64,000 bases of DNA, from contig VWPU01017401.1 of assembly GCA_013398955.1 (NCBI GenBank), positions 248,001 through 312,000 on the forward strand. Reading direction: 5' to 3'. The notes beneath the pieces were generated by a model that was given only the letters and a program-made list of their open reading frames with translations, searched no databases and was not told the origin of the DNA. This DNA comes from Callaeas wilsoni. Lineage: Eukaryota > Chordata > Aves > Passeriformes > Callaeidae. Below are positions 35,995 to 45,815 of this stretch, piece after piece; positions within the stretch are counted from its first letter, which is position 1, and every line of letters begins with the position of its first letter. The translations under genes were made by a program, and so were the position numbers.

Positions 35995-35995
35995 N
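35936..35995. repeat. 59-base poly-T ending in the only N
   Basis: An uninterrupted run of T (35936-35994) is followed by one N at 35995. The N marks an unresolved base or a token gap, so the tract length and the join to 35996 are not reliable. The two 115-155-codon frames that cross it are only poly-lysine or poly-phenylalanine readings of the tract. CR1 elements lack poly-A tails, so no CR1 accounts for it. Confidence 0.95.
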
Positions 35996-37374
35996 GTGAG
36001 CGGCAATACCCTAGCAAACAGGCAGAAAAAAATAAGACTAACAAAAAAAGCCTTCCAGGATGACAACTGTAGTCATGTTCTTCCCAGCATGCTTGTCTAA
36101 GCTCTGCTGATGTTAGTTCAAAACACAGAGAAGGCACAATCCTCAGCGGTGCTGAGCAGACCCCCAGAGCATCATTTGCTCCCAAAGAACACAAAAGGTA
36201 CTCAGCTCTTAATAGAAATTGCTCATAATGACTGAGCCTCTCAAGTACATAAGCTGCTCTGACGGGAGGCAAAGCCATTTTCTTGCTGAGATTGAAACCA
36301 AGAGCTCTGTTTGGCAGCTGCCATTCAAGTCACGATCAGATCTGTCCTTTCATGAAAATGAAAGCTCATTAAAACATCTGGAGAAAGGGAAGAGAATGTG
36401 GTGGAACCCTCTGCTAGAGGGATAAAAAGAGCAATTGCAGTCAAAACCAGGGCTTGGTAGTTATAGGCAAGCAAGGCAAAGGGATGAAGGGGACCAAGGC
36501 AAGATAGTAGCCAGAAAATATTTCCTCTCACTGTCCTGAATGAAAGCAGAAATGGGTATTTACCTTCAGCTGTTGTGGGATTTTTTCTTTTCTCTTTTTG
36601 TTTGTTTTGCCTGCCTCCACAAACACAGCTTGGCCGCTGAACTACACAGCAGATAAATGATGTAGAGGTGGTGGGAACTTGTGGCCTTACTTAAACATAG
36701 GCTAGATAGAGTTATCTGGATCGATTGAGCCAATGCTTCCTTGAGCACTAATTCAGGCAAAACAACTGCTACTGAGAATAAGCTCAGCTGACCTCCCTAG
36801 GAAGTGACCAGGCAAGATGGAGACGTAAAGAGCAGCTTTTGACTCGGGTGCCGACTGGGACAACTTTGCTTCCACATGAATGCTACTTTACATAAGCAAA
36901 GAGTGGTCTCAGACTGTCTGAATTATCTCATTACACCCCTACCTAGCAACTTAGCTTAAGATGAGCCCTGCTGGCTCGGAACAAGGGCCTCTATAATCCT
37001 TTTTCCTGAAAGTGAGCAGTGAAGTATGCTTAAAGGAAAGGGGTTATCCACTCCCACAACATCCTCTCAGCTTCCAGTAATCTGCCCCGAGTGGGCCTGC
37101 CTTCATTTTAGCTCATATAACTTGGGAAAAGGTTTCAAAGTGAGCCAAATCCTCCCATGCACTGCTACAGATCAGCGTATGTGACCATTCTGTTACACAA
37201 TCACCCAATTATCTCTATCTGGTAATGATTCTCTGTGTGCCTGTGTGAGCTGGGGAATACACCCCATTAAGCCACACATTTTCTTAACTCTCTTTCAGTC
37301 ATTAGTGCCACTTGGGACTAGGTTTGCCACTTCTGCTGACTATTTAGAGTGCTGGAGCCTGAGTCACTGCCTCT
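35996..37374. other. No gene recognised
   Basis: No repeat or coding signature. In particular, nothing right of the poly-T resembles a processed gene copy that I know. Confidence 0.5.
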
Positions 37375-37434
37375 GATTCATCTTTTTATGCCGGTGTGAC
37401 TCTGGGTGCAATGGAGCAGTGGTGAATCAGGCCC
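37375..37434. repeat. Ancient amniote palindromic repeat fragment
   Basis: GATTCATCTTTTTATGCCGG, TGTGACTCTGGGTGC, then AATGGAGCAGTGG and TGAATCAGGCCC resemble the old repeat with consensus TTTACACCGGTGTAACT..AATGGAGTTAC..GAATCAGGCCC. Short, so moderate certainty. Confidence 0.45.
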
Positions 37435-38479
37435 TATGTATCTCGACTGGCAACAAATCAGTAACTCCCCATTCTCTGCTCCTTTCCCTCCTGAGACCTG
37501 TAGGAAATGCAGAAAATGCTAAGCTTGTGCCAAGAGCTAAGCAGGTTCAAAGCACGGGTGACAAGCCACATCTCAAGGAAAGAAAGCACCACCTGAGAAA
37601 AAGCACAGGGTGAAGCTTATTTCAAATGATGCCATTTTGGAGAATCTTACATTTGTACCCCTAGGTCCAATCCTTAGCACAGTTACTGGTTCAAAGCAAA
37701 TTGTACATCTTAGCAACAGCATTAAAAGGCACTTCCTCATCTGCTGAACAGAGGGAAGGTGCAGAGGCACCAGCAGCATGACTCTCCACAGGTCAGGCTG
37801 GCTTCCCAGCACCTTGGCTTCCAAGACAATTGAGACTTGCAGACTCAGTTTAGCCCATCTCTGACTGATGTAAAAATCACTGGCAAAACAGTTGAGTAGC
37901 ATAACCCTGTCCTTTCTCACAAACCCACTGCAAATCTAAATGAAGGAAGATTGGAAGGTCTCTTTTGGAACAAGAGGACCTCTAACTGTGGACAAGATGG
38001 GAAGAATTCACACAAGATGCTGGCTAAGTTGCAAAGTCTAAAAACTCCTGACAGAGAGCAGCTCTGAACTTGTGTCTCCCAGCAACTAATAGCAACCTTC
38101 CCCCTCCTCATCCCCACACACCAGCCTTGCAAAGCTGTGGCAGTGCAATCCGTGAGTCAGTGACAAAAGCCCTCGCTCCGAAGCACGGTGTTGAGCTAGA
38201 CCTTAAACATCTGCTTAAGATGCAATTTCGTCACAGGCTGTGGCAGACCCTTCCTTTGAGTCTTCTGTGCTGAGGGTGGCAAGTGAGCAGCCCCTCTGGG
38301 AGCCCGAGACCTCAGGGGTGTTATGGGACAAGTAAGAAGGAGGGATGCACAGGGAGGGAAGGGTGCCTTGGTCACAAAGCTGGTGTGTGTGCGTGTGTAC
38401 CATTGTCCATTTCTTTCTTCCTATTGTTTTTAGGTAAATATGCAACCAAAAGCTTGTTTGAAAAGTAGTCTGTGTTCCT
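37435..38479. other. No gene recognised
   Basis: Frames are under 120 codons. A TGTGTGTGCGTGTGTAC run lies near 38383. Nothing else seen. Confidence 0.5.
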
Positions 38480-38640
38480 TCTGCCTTGTCAAACTCTTCA
38501 AGGGAAACATTATCGCCTTAATTGCTTAATTCTAATTCACATAATACGGCGCTCTGACAACCGCAAAAACAGGGATGCAAAAGGAAGATTAAGAGTGACA
38601 TGTGCATGCTGCCAGCCTTTTGCAATTGGGAAAGCGAAGT
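38480..38640. promoter_or_regulatory. Candidate conserved non-coding element
   Basis: ACATTATCGCCTTAATTGC, TTAATTCTAATTCACATAAT, ACGGCGCTCTGACAACCGC, GAAGATTAAGAGTGACATG and CTTTTGCAATTGGGAAAGCG. Several CpGs persist in AT-rich text and homeodomain-like cores are packed together. No repeat similarity is seen. This combination is common in ultraconserved vertebrate elements, but I have no alignment. Confidence 0.35.
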
Positions 38641-41600
38641 CGAGGACCAGAGCTAGGACGAGCAGCCCTGCAGGCTCCCAGCTCCTGACTCACTCACTTC
38701 CCAGCAGCCTTTCTCACCCCTGCAGCCCCCAGGCCCCTGCACTCGCAGGGTTTTCGCTGCCCTCTGGTGGGATTCCCAACCGTACTGCTCCGCCCAGACT
38801 TTTTATCCATGGACTGTGTGGTCTAGAATCTTACAGAGGGTCCTGGTGGCATGTGCTGCCCCTCAAAATCTGAGACAGCAAAATGCTGCATGCCTGGGGC
38901 ATGGAGACTTGTCCTTTGCCTTGCATTGCAAACAAACAAGGGCAGAGCATGGCAAAATCTAAGCCCAGACAATGGATTCCTCTCGGATCGCCTGTTCTAC
39001 TGACCAGTCCTGATATTTGAAAGATATGACTGATTTTTTACTTCACATGTCAGTGCCTTTCCAAGTTCATGAATATTAGATGTTGGTCTTCCTAGATAGT
39101 CTCAAGAAAGCCTGTTCCCCCTAATGCTTCTTGCTTGACTGGCAGGTGTAGGTGTATATTAGAAGACCTCCAGAACCCCAAGATTCCCATAATTACAAGC
39201 ACAGGACATCTCTCCTGAGCCAAACTCATTCCCACTTCTGAAGTAACACAAGTGCTTCACTTGCAGAAGACAATGAAACCATTTTCCTACTTTAAAAAGC
39301 CAACAGCCCTAAACTTCCAAACTCAACTATGGTGAACACACAGCAGATCAACAAGAAGATCTGAATTTTTAGCATAAATTCTAGCCATTTCTTATTTTAT
39401 CTGCACCAGTTTCACACCTTGTTCCAAAACAGAGGACAATCTTACAGAAGTTCCGTGCATATCATGAGCTGTGTTTTGTGCCTCTTGGTTCTATTACTCT
39501 CTCTTTCCCCATACATGAGGCCTGAAGATTTATGCTGAAGATGAAGCTGAAGATTTATGTCAAAGTTAACATAAACCACACTGATTTCATGGAGGGGAAA
39601 TGTGGGACTGATGCCTCTGCAGATACAAATGGGATAAAAATCCTAAGTTGGACTTTGGCTGCATGTGAGCATGCTGGTACCAGAGAATTGCATAGCACTC
39701 ATGTTTACACACTGGCACTACTAAAGCAGCTCTGAATGGTATGGAATAACCCTCAAATGTGGGCACACGGATACTCCTACAAAGGTGTTTGTCGCTTATC
39801 CCTCATCTCTTTATATAGTTGTAGTGGTACAAACTAATCGAGGCAGACAAGCCCACAGGATACAAACATCCCTGAATTTCTGATCTGAATTTTCAGCTTG
39901 TGCCTGTCTATACGTAATTGAGACACTGTACGAGATTGTAACAATACAGAATAAAACTAAGAAAGGGAACGTGTTCCCGGAGGCAGGATTTTGCTGCTTC
40001 TTGACACAGTTTGTTGAAAAGCTGTGTAACAGCCAGAGGCTATTCCTGGTCTAGGGCACCTGGGAAAAATGAGCCTTGTATCCTGACTGATAAATTGGGC
40101 TCAAAGTTAGGGAGACATCTCTAGTAAGAGTCACCAGTGGTGTGACCTCTCGACTGAAGTAAAATGAGCAGCACACAGACAGAAGCAAGAAAAATCGGAA
40201 GCCTGCTGGCTTTTCTGTTTGTAATGAGAAGCTACACTGTTTTAGTTGGACTACAAAGGAATTTGCAGTAGCAAGGCAGAAGATGCTTGTGGAAGAGGTG
40301 CAAACAGTGCTCATTTAGCAGCTGGGTATGAAAAAATCAATGAATGAGATGTGAACCAAGCAGATAAGTCAAGATACACAAAGCAGGTAAGCAGAGGAGT
40401 TTTAACAACAGCCAGTCTCAGAGGAAGGAAGAGGATCAGCAAACACTTGAGAATGAGCAGAATGGGAGGGAGATAATGAAAAGACCAAGCACATAAATGT
40501 GCATGTCAGATGGCAGCAATCACTCTGCATCACAGCAAGAGGACTTTTCTCTCTTTCACCCTAAAAGGCATGGGAAATAGAAGGGCAAATTGGACCCTTC
40601 GTATCTGTGGGCAGAAGGGGAGAGCTACAGTTGGTGGGTTATAAAAGCTGCAGTATCAATTCCTTCTACACCAGAGTAGAAAGCAGCTGTTGTCTTTTCC
40701 ATTAAGCCCTTTCCAAGAGAGCTTCTTCAGGACTCAGACAGTGCATGGACGAGTTAGAATCAGGAACTATTTAATATGGCTATTTAATATGGAAGCTTTT
40801 CCAGACGTTATTCAAACTGCTTGTAAGGTAACTGTCTCCAGTGCCCTCCTCTCTTATTCCAGCCAAGAGCCAGAAGGGCAGGAACAGCCCCAAAACGGTG
40901 CCTTCCACAGCCAATGCAATGTGGATGCCAGCAAAGCAGGGAAAGGAGTGCTTGGGGTTTGCTTCAGCTTGCAGAGAGGACTCCCTGCAGCAGGCAGCAA
41001 TGGCCCCAAGGAAGAGCTGCTAGCTGCTTTCAGTGACTGCAGAGGGACAGGCCCACACCTCATAGAACATCACAGGTTTAAAAATTAAATTCACGAGGTG
41101 TCTCATGGGCTCTGAGTAATCAAGAGGCCTTGGCAGCCTGGAACCAAGGTAGGGCACAAGTGGGGATGTTGTCTTTCAAAGGCTGTGCTTAATTAAAAGA
41201 ACAGGCTGCCAAGAAATGATTCCCATGTTGGAATGAGAGCAGAATGGAGAAGATGCACTGGAAAAGCACTGCTCCTAAGTGAGGCCACATAATATACACA
41301 TTCTCACCCTTGGCACACAAATCTATTGCTGGCCCTGATGCTGTCGTAGTGGGCCTATGGGGAGGATGGGATTTACACCTGAAGGTCCTGTGCTCAGTCT
41401 AAGGGAGCCCTGTTATTTTAGGAAGCTGCTACAGGGCCCTATGAACACCCAGGGGTCAATCAGAAATGGGACCCAGCCAGACCACTGCTGTCCAAACAAG
41501 CCTGTAAGGCTGGGGGACTTCCAGCCCCCCCACCCCAGAACCTGCTTTCACCCTCAAATCTTTAATAAGCTGGAGCACAACTCCACAGCCCAACAACCTC

Positions 41601-42838
41601 GCCTTCTCCTTCTCACAGATGCGTTACAGCTATGGCTTCGATCAAGCTCAGAACCGGTGACTGCAGATCCTGCATAAAGTATGAGACTCAGTTATTTATT
41701 TCTCTCTCCCCTTCCTACCCTCAAGCATTCCAGAAGTCCTGTCCTCTCTCGGGGTATGGCAGAGCTACAGATACAGACCAGAAGGTGGGTAGCTCTCCCC
41801 CACTCCTCTGTCCTTCCTGACTGTTGCTTTTTTTCCCAGCTCTCATCCGCAAGGTGCCCTCTTCATATTGCTCTTCAAAGTAAAATGCTTTTCTCCCTGC
41901 CTCTCTCCTGATGCAAAACATCTGAAACCCCGTTACAGACCTCATATGCAATGCCTGCTTGGCTGTAACTCACAGTGAAAAATGCCCCCTTGCCAGCAAG
42001 AGTCTCCCTGAGCCTTTTACCTATCTCAATATGCTACATCTCCACCATCCCCTCCCTGCTTTCATTTTCAATTGCATGTAATCAGTTTCCAGCTCTTTAA
42101 CCTTATTCTGAGTGCTCTCTTTTTTAAGAATTTGCTATTCCACCCTAAAGCACTCGAAGGGAAAGAAACACACACATTTTAATTAAATTTCTCTCAGTTT
42201 TTTCCCTTTCATTTGCATATTTATTTTTATTTTTTCCCCATTTCCAACCCTGGGGAAGATAAATAAATAAATAAATGCAAAAGGGAGAAGGATGTAGAAC
42301 AATACTGGGAAGGTGACTGGGATGCAGATCACAGGCATGGGCTGGAGGTGAAGGGGAGGACAGCTGAAGGGGAGAGAGGGGAGGGACAATCCAGCAACTA
42401 AGCTGAAAGTAAGGTCAGGTATGGCAGAAATCCAATGATGCTCATGAAAATGCTTTTAGGAAAGGAAGAAAGGGAGAGGTAGAGAAGACAGACTGTTTCA
42501 AAGTGTCATTGTATATTGATGAATGTGAATCAACTCCCCAAACTCTAATCTTCAATGGATTCCTGATCAGTTTCTGCTCCTCCATTGGATTTGCAATCTG
42601 TACACCCAGTGATGTGCACTTTGGGATGCTGGGCAGAGGCCATGCTAGGCTCCTGGGCTACAGGAGGACAGAGCAATGCCCCTCATTTTGGAAATGACAA
42701 CAGAAAAAAAATTCAGCCCAAAGTGTAATGTGAGTGACAAAAAAAGAATGTTTCAGAGTAGGCAGAATTAATGGCAACAGTTACAGGGGAATACCAGAAC
42801 TGATTAGGATACTACAGATGAAGACTTGATCATTAACC
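38641..42838. other. No gene recognised
   Basis: A 13-base direct repeat CTGAAGATTTATG occurs at 39522-39534 and 39547-39559 (period 25). An (AAAT)n run of about 19 bases lies at 42259-42277. The 132-codon frame at 40690-41088 is overlapped by others and has no known product. AT-rich stretches with TAAT cores occur but not in convincing clusters. Confidence 0.5.
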
Positions 42839-42855
42839 AAAAAAAAAAAAAAAAA
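42839..42855. repeat. Poly-A tract
   Basis: Seventeen A residues, lying just left of the direct-repeat pair. Confidence 0.9.
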
Positions 42856-42923
42856 TTATGCTTCGGTGTAATCTTTGTAATCTTTTCTTCTTTGCCTTTT
42901 TTCCTTTTTTTTTTTTATTAAAT

Positions 42924-43115
42924 GTGAATAAGCCCATGAAATTTGGCATTTGAGTGCACTTGTTCCTATTTCCTTTTTGTTTCCACGTTTTGATTTTAAT
43001 TTGGGAACATGGTATGACCTCCTATGAACCTATTAAGGGATTTCATCTAGAAAACCAGTCTACCTGCTGGTTCCATAGGTTCAGATTTCATACCTGCTCT
43101 TTTCAGGTTGCTTCT
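42924..43115. repeat. Diverged direct repeat, copy A
   Basis: This segment aligns with 43598-43792 in the same orientation. Shared landmarks, copy A first, are GTGAATAAGCCC/TTGAATAAACCA, GGCATTTGAGTGCA/GGTATTTAAGTGCA, CCTTTTTGTTTCCACG/CCTTTTTGCTTCCAGG, CCTGCTGGTTCCATAGG/CCTGCTGGTTCTTTGGG, ATTTCATA in both, and TTCAGGTTGCTTCT/TTCAGGTTGTTTCT. The first 75 bases align without gaps at roughly 70% identity by eye. The family is unknown to me. It may be an old tandem duplication or two copies of one old repeat. Confidence 0.75.
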
Positions 43116-43229
43116 TCCCCCAGAGTCTGTGGCGGTACTGGGGTGATGATCAGGGAATACAAATTTTTCTGTGGAGGACTGCAAGTCAAAATTGGGACCC
43201 GCCAACAAGGAGTCCCTTTGCAATAACCT

Positions 43230-43560
43230 GGAGATCTGTTACAGCCCCATTTTGCACACACTTTCATTATTACTCACACATTACCCAAGGACAGTGTCAT
43301 CATTTTTTCTCTGCAAAATGCATGCTGGGGTATTCAGGGTTCTCTTCTCCCCTCTACTAATGACCAAGTCTTTTCTGTGATCTCTATTCATCCTGATTAC
43401 CTCTTTAACTGACTCTCCCTGGGGCTGCCTACTCTTGGTATGCAAAGGATTTATTATTGCTTGTGTTATCTTTGGCTATTTGTTCCTCAAATTTTTTCTT
43501 AATCTGTATTTTACATCTCAGTGCTCCATTTTATGTTCCATTCTATTAGCATCACTTGGA
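43230..43560 (-). pseudogene. CR1-like LINE ORF2 fragment upstream of the RT domain
   Basis: On the minus strand at 43499-43443 the reading is KFEEQIAKDNTSNNKSFAY. This fits the stretch ahead of the reverse transcriptase in CR1/L2-type ORF2 (pattern FExxIAxDxKxNxKSFxxY), and two stops follow. Further left the text GAGGTAATCAGGATGAATAG and AGAAAAGACTTGGTCATTAG recalls the low-conservation linker of the same family but is not decisive. Dead copy. Confidence 0.6.
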
Positions 43561-43597
43561 TGAAATATCCAATTTTTTAACGTATTCTTTATCTGAC

Positions 43598-43792
43598 TTG
43601 AATAAACCAACATAACTCGGTATTTAAGTGCAGGAGTTTCTCTTACCTTTTTGCTTCCAGGTTTTTATTTTTTTTTTCATGTGGGGCTATGGCGCTACCT
43701 TCTGTGGCTCTAATAAGAGGTTTTTTAAAAGCACTTTCCCTGCTGGTTCTTTGGGTTTCAATTTCATAACTTTTTCCCTTCAGGTTGTTTCT
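43598..43792. repeat. Diverged direct repeat, copy B
   Basis: Partner of copy A, about 675 bases downstream, with the LINE fragment between them. A poly-T stretch follows it directly. Outside the aligned span the flanks of A and B do not match, which sets the repeat unit at about 190-195 bases. Confidence 0.75.
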
Positions 43793-43803
43793 GACTAAGT
43801 TCC

Positions 43804-43845
43804 TTTTTTTTTTTTTTTTTCCCTCGTCTTTTTTTTTTTTTTTTT
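43804..43845. repeat. Two poly-T runs
   Basis: Seventeen Ts (43804-43820) and seventeen Ts (43829-43845) separated by CCCTCGTC. Confidence 0.9.
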
Positions 43846-44208
43846 AATGTTCTGTGCTACAGAATTTCTGGTTGGAATAAGAAAATCATAGATCTCATTT
43901 TATTAAGGTAATTTTCACTCCTTATACCTGTCCTTTCACAGTCAGGCTCTGACTGAAAGGCGAGGCCATACACAAAGACACTTCTTCCAACCCCTTCAGA
44001 GAGGGTAAAATGAGACTTCTTTTACAACTCAGCAGAGAGGTTTTGACATGGCAGGAGCAGCCAGAAACAGGCCAAAGCAAAACGTGGCTCAGGAAGCATG
44101 TATAAGAGCTTAAGTTTGGGGCCTGGCCCCCCTTGCTCCTCAGCACTTGCTGGTTTATCCCTAACTTAATGGGAATAACAGAGTAGCAGAAGCAATTCTC
44201 CTCACACA
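43846..44208. other. No gene recognised
   Basis: Short unique stretch between the poly-T and the LTR. A 95-codon minus frame (43922-44209) has no recognisable product. Confidence 0.5.
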
Positions 44209-44656
44209 TGATGCCTTAGGATTTTAGCTTTTATCTTTTCATATATTTGTAATCCTGCAATTCTTTAGTGTATAACTCTGAGCTCTGTATAGAATGTTGG
44301 CTACTGCTTTTCCCATTTTTGTCAGACACAACAATTCCTCTCTAGGCCTGAGAATCAAGGACACCCCACTGTCTCAGGCCCTGAGAAATGTAAACAAAAG
44401 TGAGTTGGGAAGGGGCAGACTGGGAGAATGGGACTCCACTGCCTGAAGCTGTAATTGGACAATTAACCTCTGATATGCAAATGGACAAAACTTATATCTG
44501 TCTGAAAAACGTGTGACTGTGTCCATCCTGGGTGCAGTCTCTGCGAGACTCCTGCACTGCCCAAGGTGTACCCTGTGAAGGCTTTCAATAAACACCTACC
44601 CTTTATCCTTTCACTCTGTCCAGCCTCTGCTCCAGGTCAGCCTCTACAAGGCATCA
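44209..44656 (+). mobile_element. Solo LTR of an endogenous retrovirus (448 bp)
   Basis: The ends form a perfect 9-base inverted repeat: TGATGCCTT at 44209-44217 and AAGGCATCA at 44648-44656, beginning TG and ending CA as retroviral LTRs do. CACA flanks both sides (44205-44208 and 44657-44660), a possible 4-base target-site duplication, although the flank is low in complexity. Inside, in sense order, are an octamer ATGCAAAT (44475-44482), a TATA-like TTATAT (44492-44497) and a polyadenylation signal AATAAA (44587-44592). This gives a U3-R-U5 layout with R/U5 in the last 70-150 bases. No primer-binding site or internal retroviral sequence follows, so it is a solo LTR left by recombination. The 4-base duplication would fit an ERV1 (gamma-like) origin. 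The 73-codon minus frame within it is incidental. Confidence 0.9.
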
Positions 44657-45629
44657 CACACTGCACCATTTCTGCTTGTCCCGTTTGAGTGCAGAGCTGC
44701 CTTTCCTGTACCACCCTTCCCTTCCCCCAAAGGTTACCCACTGTCTGGCAAAGGCAAAGCCACCTCCGTGTTCCGAGCACCAGTGCAACCTGGGCCCGTT
44801 CAAGCTTTCTCCCCTCAACTGATTTGACAGTTTCCTCTTAGAAGAAAATAAAAGGAAACAGACAAGATGCCTTTTAATAGCTCAAGATGGAGAGCCAAGA
44901 GCCCTTCTCTTACCACTGTCAATGCTGTTGACACCTCTTTCTCCAAGCCCAGGCTCCCTCAGAAAGCAAGTTCCCTTGGCACCTGATGTGCCTCTCCTGT
45001 ACCACCATGAATGTCAGAAGAAAGTGCAACCCTTGTACCAAATCCCTTCTTTTTAACACAAAGTACTCAGGTTTATGCTTTTTGGTCACTTCTCAGGGTC
45101 CATTCAGACCTGAAGCAAAGAGTCGCTTTCATCTTCTGGAAATGGGTTCACATGCCATGACTGGACTGAGCCCACAGTCAGCTCCCTACAGTCATCTCCA
45201 CTTGCCCAGATCATCAAAGCTCTGCAAATATTCTGTGTACGAGGATCCATTTAGGAAACAAGGGTGACACTTGGATGAACAACCAGACCAATTGGACTTA
45301 GACTCCCTGTGCATGCTGAGATTTAACAAACATCCATCAAGACTGAAAGAGGTCTAGTGGCATCTGTTTTGGGACAAAGATCTTTTCCTGTCCCTTCCAG
45401 CCTTATAGTTTAAGGATGCTCTGTTTCATCCCTTCCAGATGCCGTATCCCAGTGGCTGGCTGAAGTTGATTTGTGGTTTAAAAAATCTCAGGCTTTTTTT
45501 TTTTTTTCCCAAAGTGAGGCTCCACTGTGGTGAGGCTGTTAGAAGAAAAAAAGGAAAAAATCCCACCAAACTCTTTGCAGCTGTCACAGACGCTCACTGC
45601 CTCAGTGCCTCCAAACGCCACTTGGCTCC
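44657..45629. other. No gene recognised
   Basis: No repeat or coding signature. A 13-base T tract lies near 45495. Confidence 0.5.
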
Positions 45630-45770
45630 CATGCGTTGATGCATTTACTGTACTGGTAATTAATGCCGTTAGCTTTGTAATTAAAAAAAACAACTTTTTG
45701 CCTTTATACTTGGGGTGATAACGCTGCAAGTAAAAATTAATTAAAACGAGATGAATTGCCTTCAGTTAAA
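45630..45770. promoter_or_regulatory. Candidate conserved non-coding element
   Basis: Homeodomain-like cores are packed closely: GGTAATTAATGCCG (45655-45668), TTTGTAATTAAAA (45674 on) and AAAATTAATTAAAACG (45733 on), along with GGGGTGATAACGC. CpGs are retained beside several cores. There is no repeat similarity. A G-quadruplex-type G-run lies immediately to the right (45786-45815). It is one of the strongest enhancer-like texts in the window, judged from sequence alone. Confidence 0.38.
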
Positions 45771-45785
45771 CGAAACGGAAAGAGA

Positions 45786-45815
45786 GGGAAAGGAGGGGGC
45801 ATGGAAGGGAGGGGG
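45786..45815 (+). other. G-quadruplex motif
   Basis: Four G runs (GGG, GGGGG, GGG, GGGGG) separated by loops of 6, 7 and 1 bases meet the usual G3+N1-7 rule on the plus strand. Confidence 0.6.

Noticed and set aside
35599..36278. Poly-lysine or poly-phenylalanine frames across the poly-T
   Set aside because: They exist only because the homopolymer has no stops, and they contain the unresolved base.
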